Source: Planctomycetota bacterium
Lineage (GTDB): Bacteria > Planctomycetota > Planctomycetia > Pirellulales > Pirellulaceae
DNA: 24,473 nucleotides
Direction: 5' to 3'
Assembly (NCBI GenBank): GCA_026692885.1
Contig: JAPLNJ010000688.1
Span: forward strand, 1-24,473
Shown: positions 24,041 through 24,473 of the stretch, piece by piece
Layout: each line of letters begins with the position of its first letter
How positions within the stretch are numbered: the first letter of the stretch is position 1
Made by a program: the position numbers and the translations under genes
The notes under the pieces: model-generated
Databases searched by the model: none
Told to the model about the DNA's origin: nothing
What the model saw: only the letters and a program-made list of their open reading frames with translations

Positions 24041-24473
24041 CGAGACTTCTTGGCAGCTTCGGAAGGAGACTTTCCGGCCGATCAGGTGGCAAAGCTGGGA
24101 TGGATCCCGCGGCGGGCACGTACCGTCCTCGGACCGACAGGCGTCGGGGAGAACTAGAAGGTCAAAGGCAATGAGTTTCGTCTGGAGGCCGCCGCATGGA
24201 GCACAAGCCAGGACGCCCCCGGGATCTCGGACTCGGCTTGTTGCTCGCATCGGTCACATCGACCGGTGGGTCGAAACGCTGCAAGATCAATTCTACAAAT
24301 CGTTCCTTTTCCGCCTCTGCCCCTCGCTATACCGCCCACAAGGCCGATCTCCTGGTTCGTCAGTGCCAAAAACTCATGGCACAAATCAAAACGCCGGAAA
24401 GCCGTGCCTTTGGCCAGTTATTGGCACAGCCACCACGGACCGCAAGTCGCCTGTCCGCTCACCGAATTCAGCC
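24041..24473 (+). other. Right edge; possible 3'-truncated reading frames, unassigned
   Basis: Two plus-strand frames stay open to the window end: one from the ATG at 24171 (contains RIGHIDRWVETLQDQFYKS) and one from the ATG at 24196 (contains KADLLVRQCQKLMAQIKTP). Each looks protein-like in a different part, as if one gene had been broken by a frameshift, but I recognise no family and cannot tell which is real. An antisense frame across 24154-24384 is also open. Confidence 0.25.

Overview
The window looks like a high-GC Planctomycetota genome, probably Pirellulales-like. The clues are a planctomycete-type tyrosine integrase, a DUF1580-type small protein, exported enzymes with no clear operon structure, sparse coding with long repeat-filled spacers, and dispersed palindromic repeats. 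This assignment rests on family resemblance only.

Left part (1-11.5 kb) is an accessory island. A tRNA/tmRNA-like 3' end at 948-972 sits just before a complete tyrosine integrase (1094-2332) and looks like an attachment site. Two related AAAA..GGTA/TACC..TTTT palindromes (765-791, 1048-1071) flank it. A relic of a second integrase C-terminus follows (2406-2537). Next comes the most unusual locus. A 1219-residue protein (2609-6268) starts with about 18 PPR-like 35-residue repeats and ends in what reads as a histidine-kinase H-box (H1020) and a degenerate HATPase-like domain. It lies 22 bp upstream of a receiver-sigma54 AAA+ response regulator (6291-8098, with an apparent one-base deletion). 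Downstream is a near-perfect 20-bp palindrome (8475-8494), and 67 bp after it a well-spaced -24/-12 sigma54-type promoter (8562-8577). That promoter faces a cassette of DUF1580-like protein, tiny basic ORF and csrA (8633-9323). A second weaker -24/-12 match precedes a DUF1444-like gene (9618-11009). Together this suggests a self-contained two-component/sigma54 circuit carried on a mobile island.

Middle part (11.5-18 kb) is repeat-rich and gene-poor. It has a 21-bp perfect hairpin (11753-11813), degenerate repeats (12.1-12.6 kb), and two copies of a roughly 370-bp dispersed repeat with paired dyads (12711-13099 and 17373-17737). Between these lie a secreted heparinase/alginate-lyase-like protein (13162-15357) and a protein made of two NAGS-like GNAT domains (15874-16797).

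Right part (18-24.5 kb) carries an exported VOC-fold protein, a lipoprotein thioredoxin (TlpA/ResA type) with C-terminal TPR-like helices, a truncated serine-recombinase remnant, and a PhyH-family dioxygenase. It ends with a reverse-strand fusion of signal peptide, caspase-like domain, transmembrane helix, TIR domain and C-terminal beta domain (21725-23779). That fusion is a strong candidate for a signalling or immune effector.
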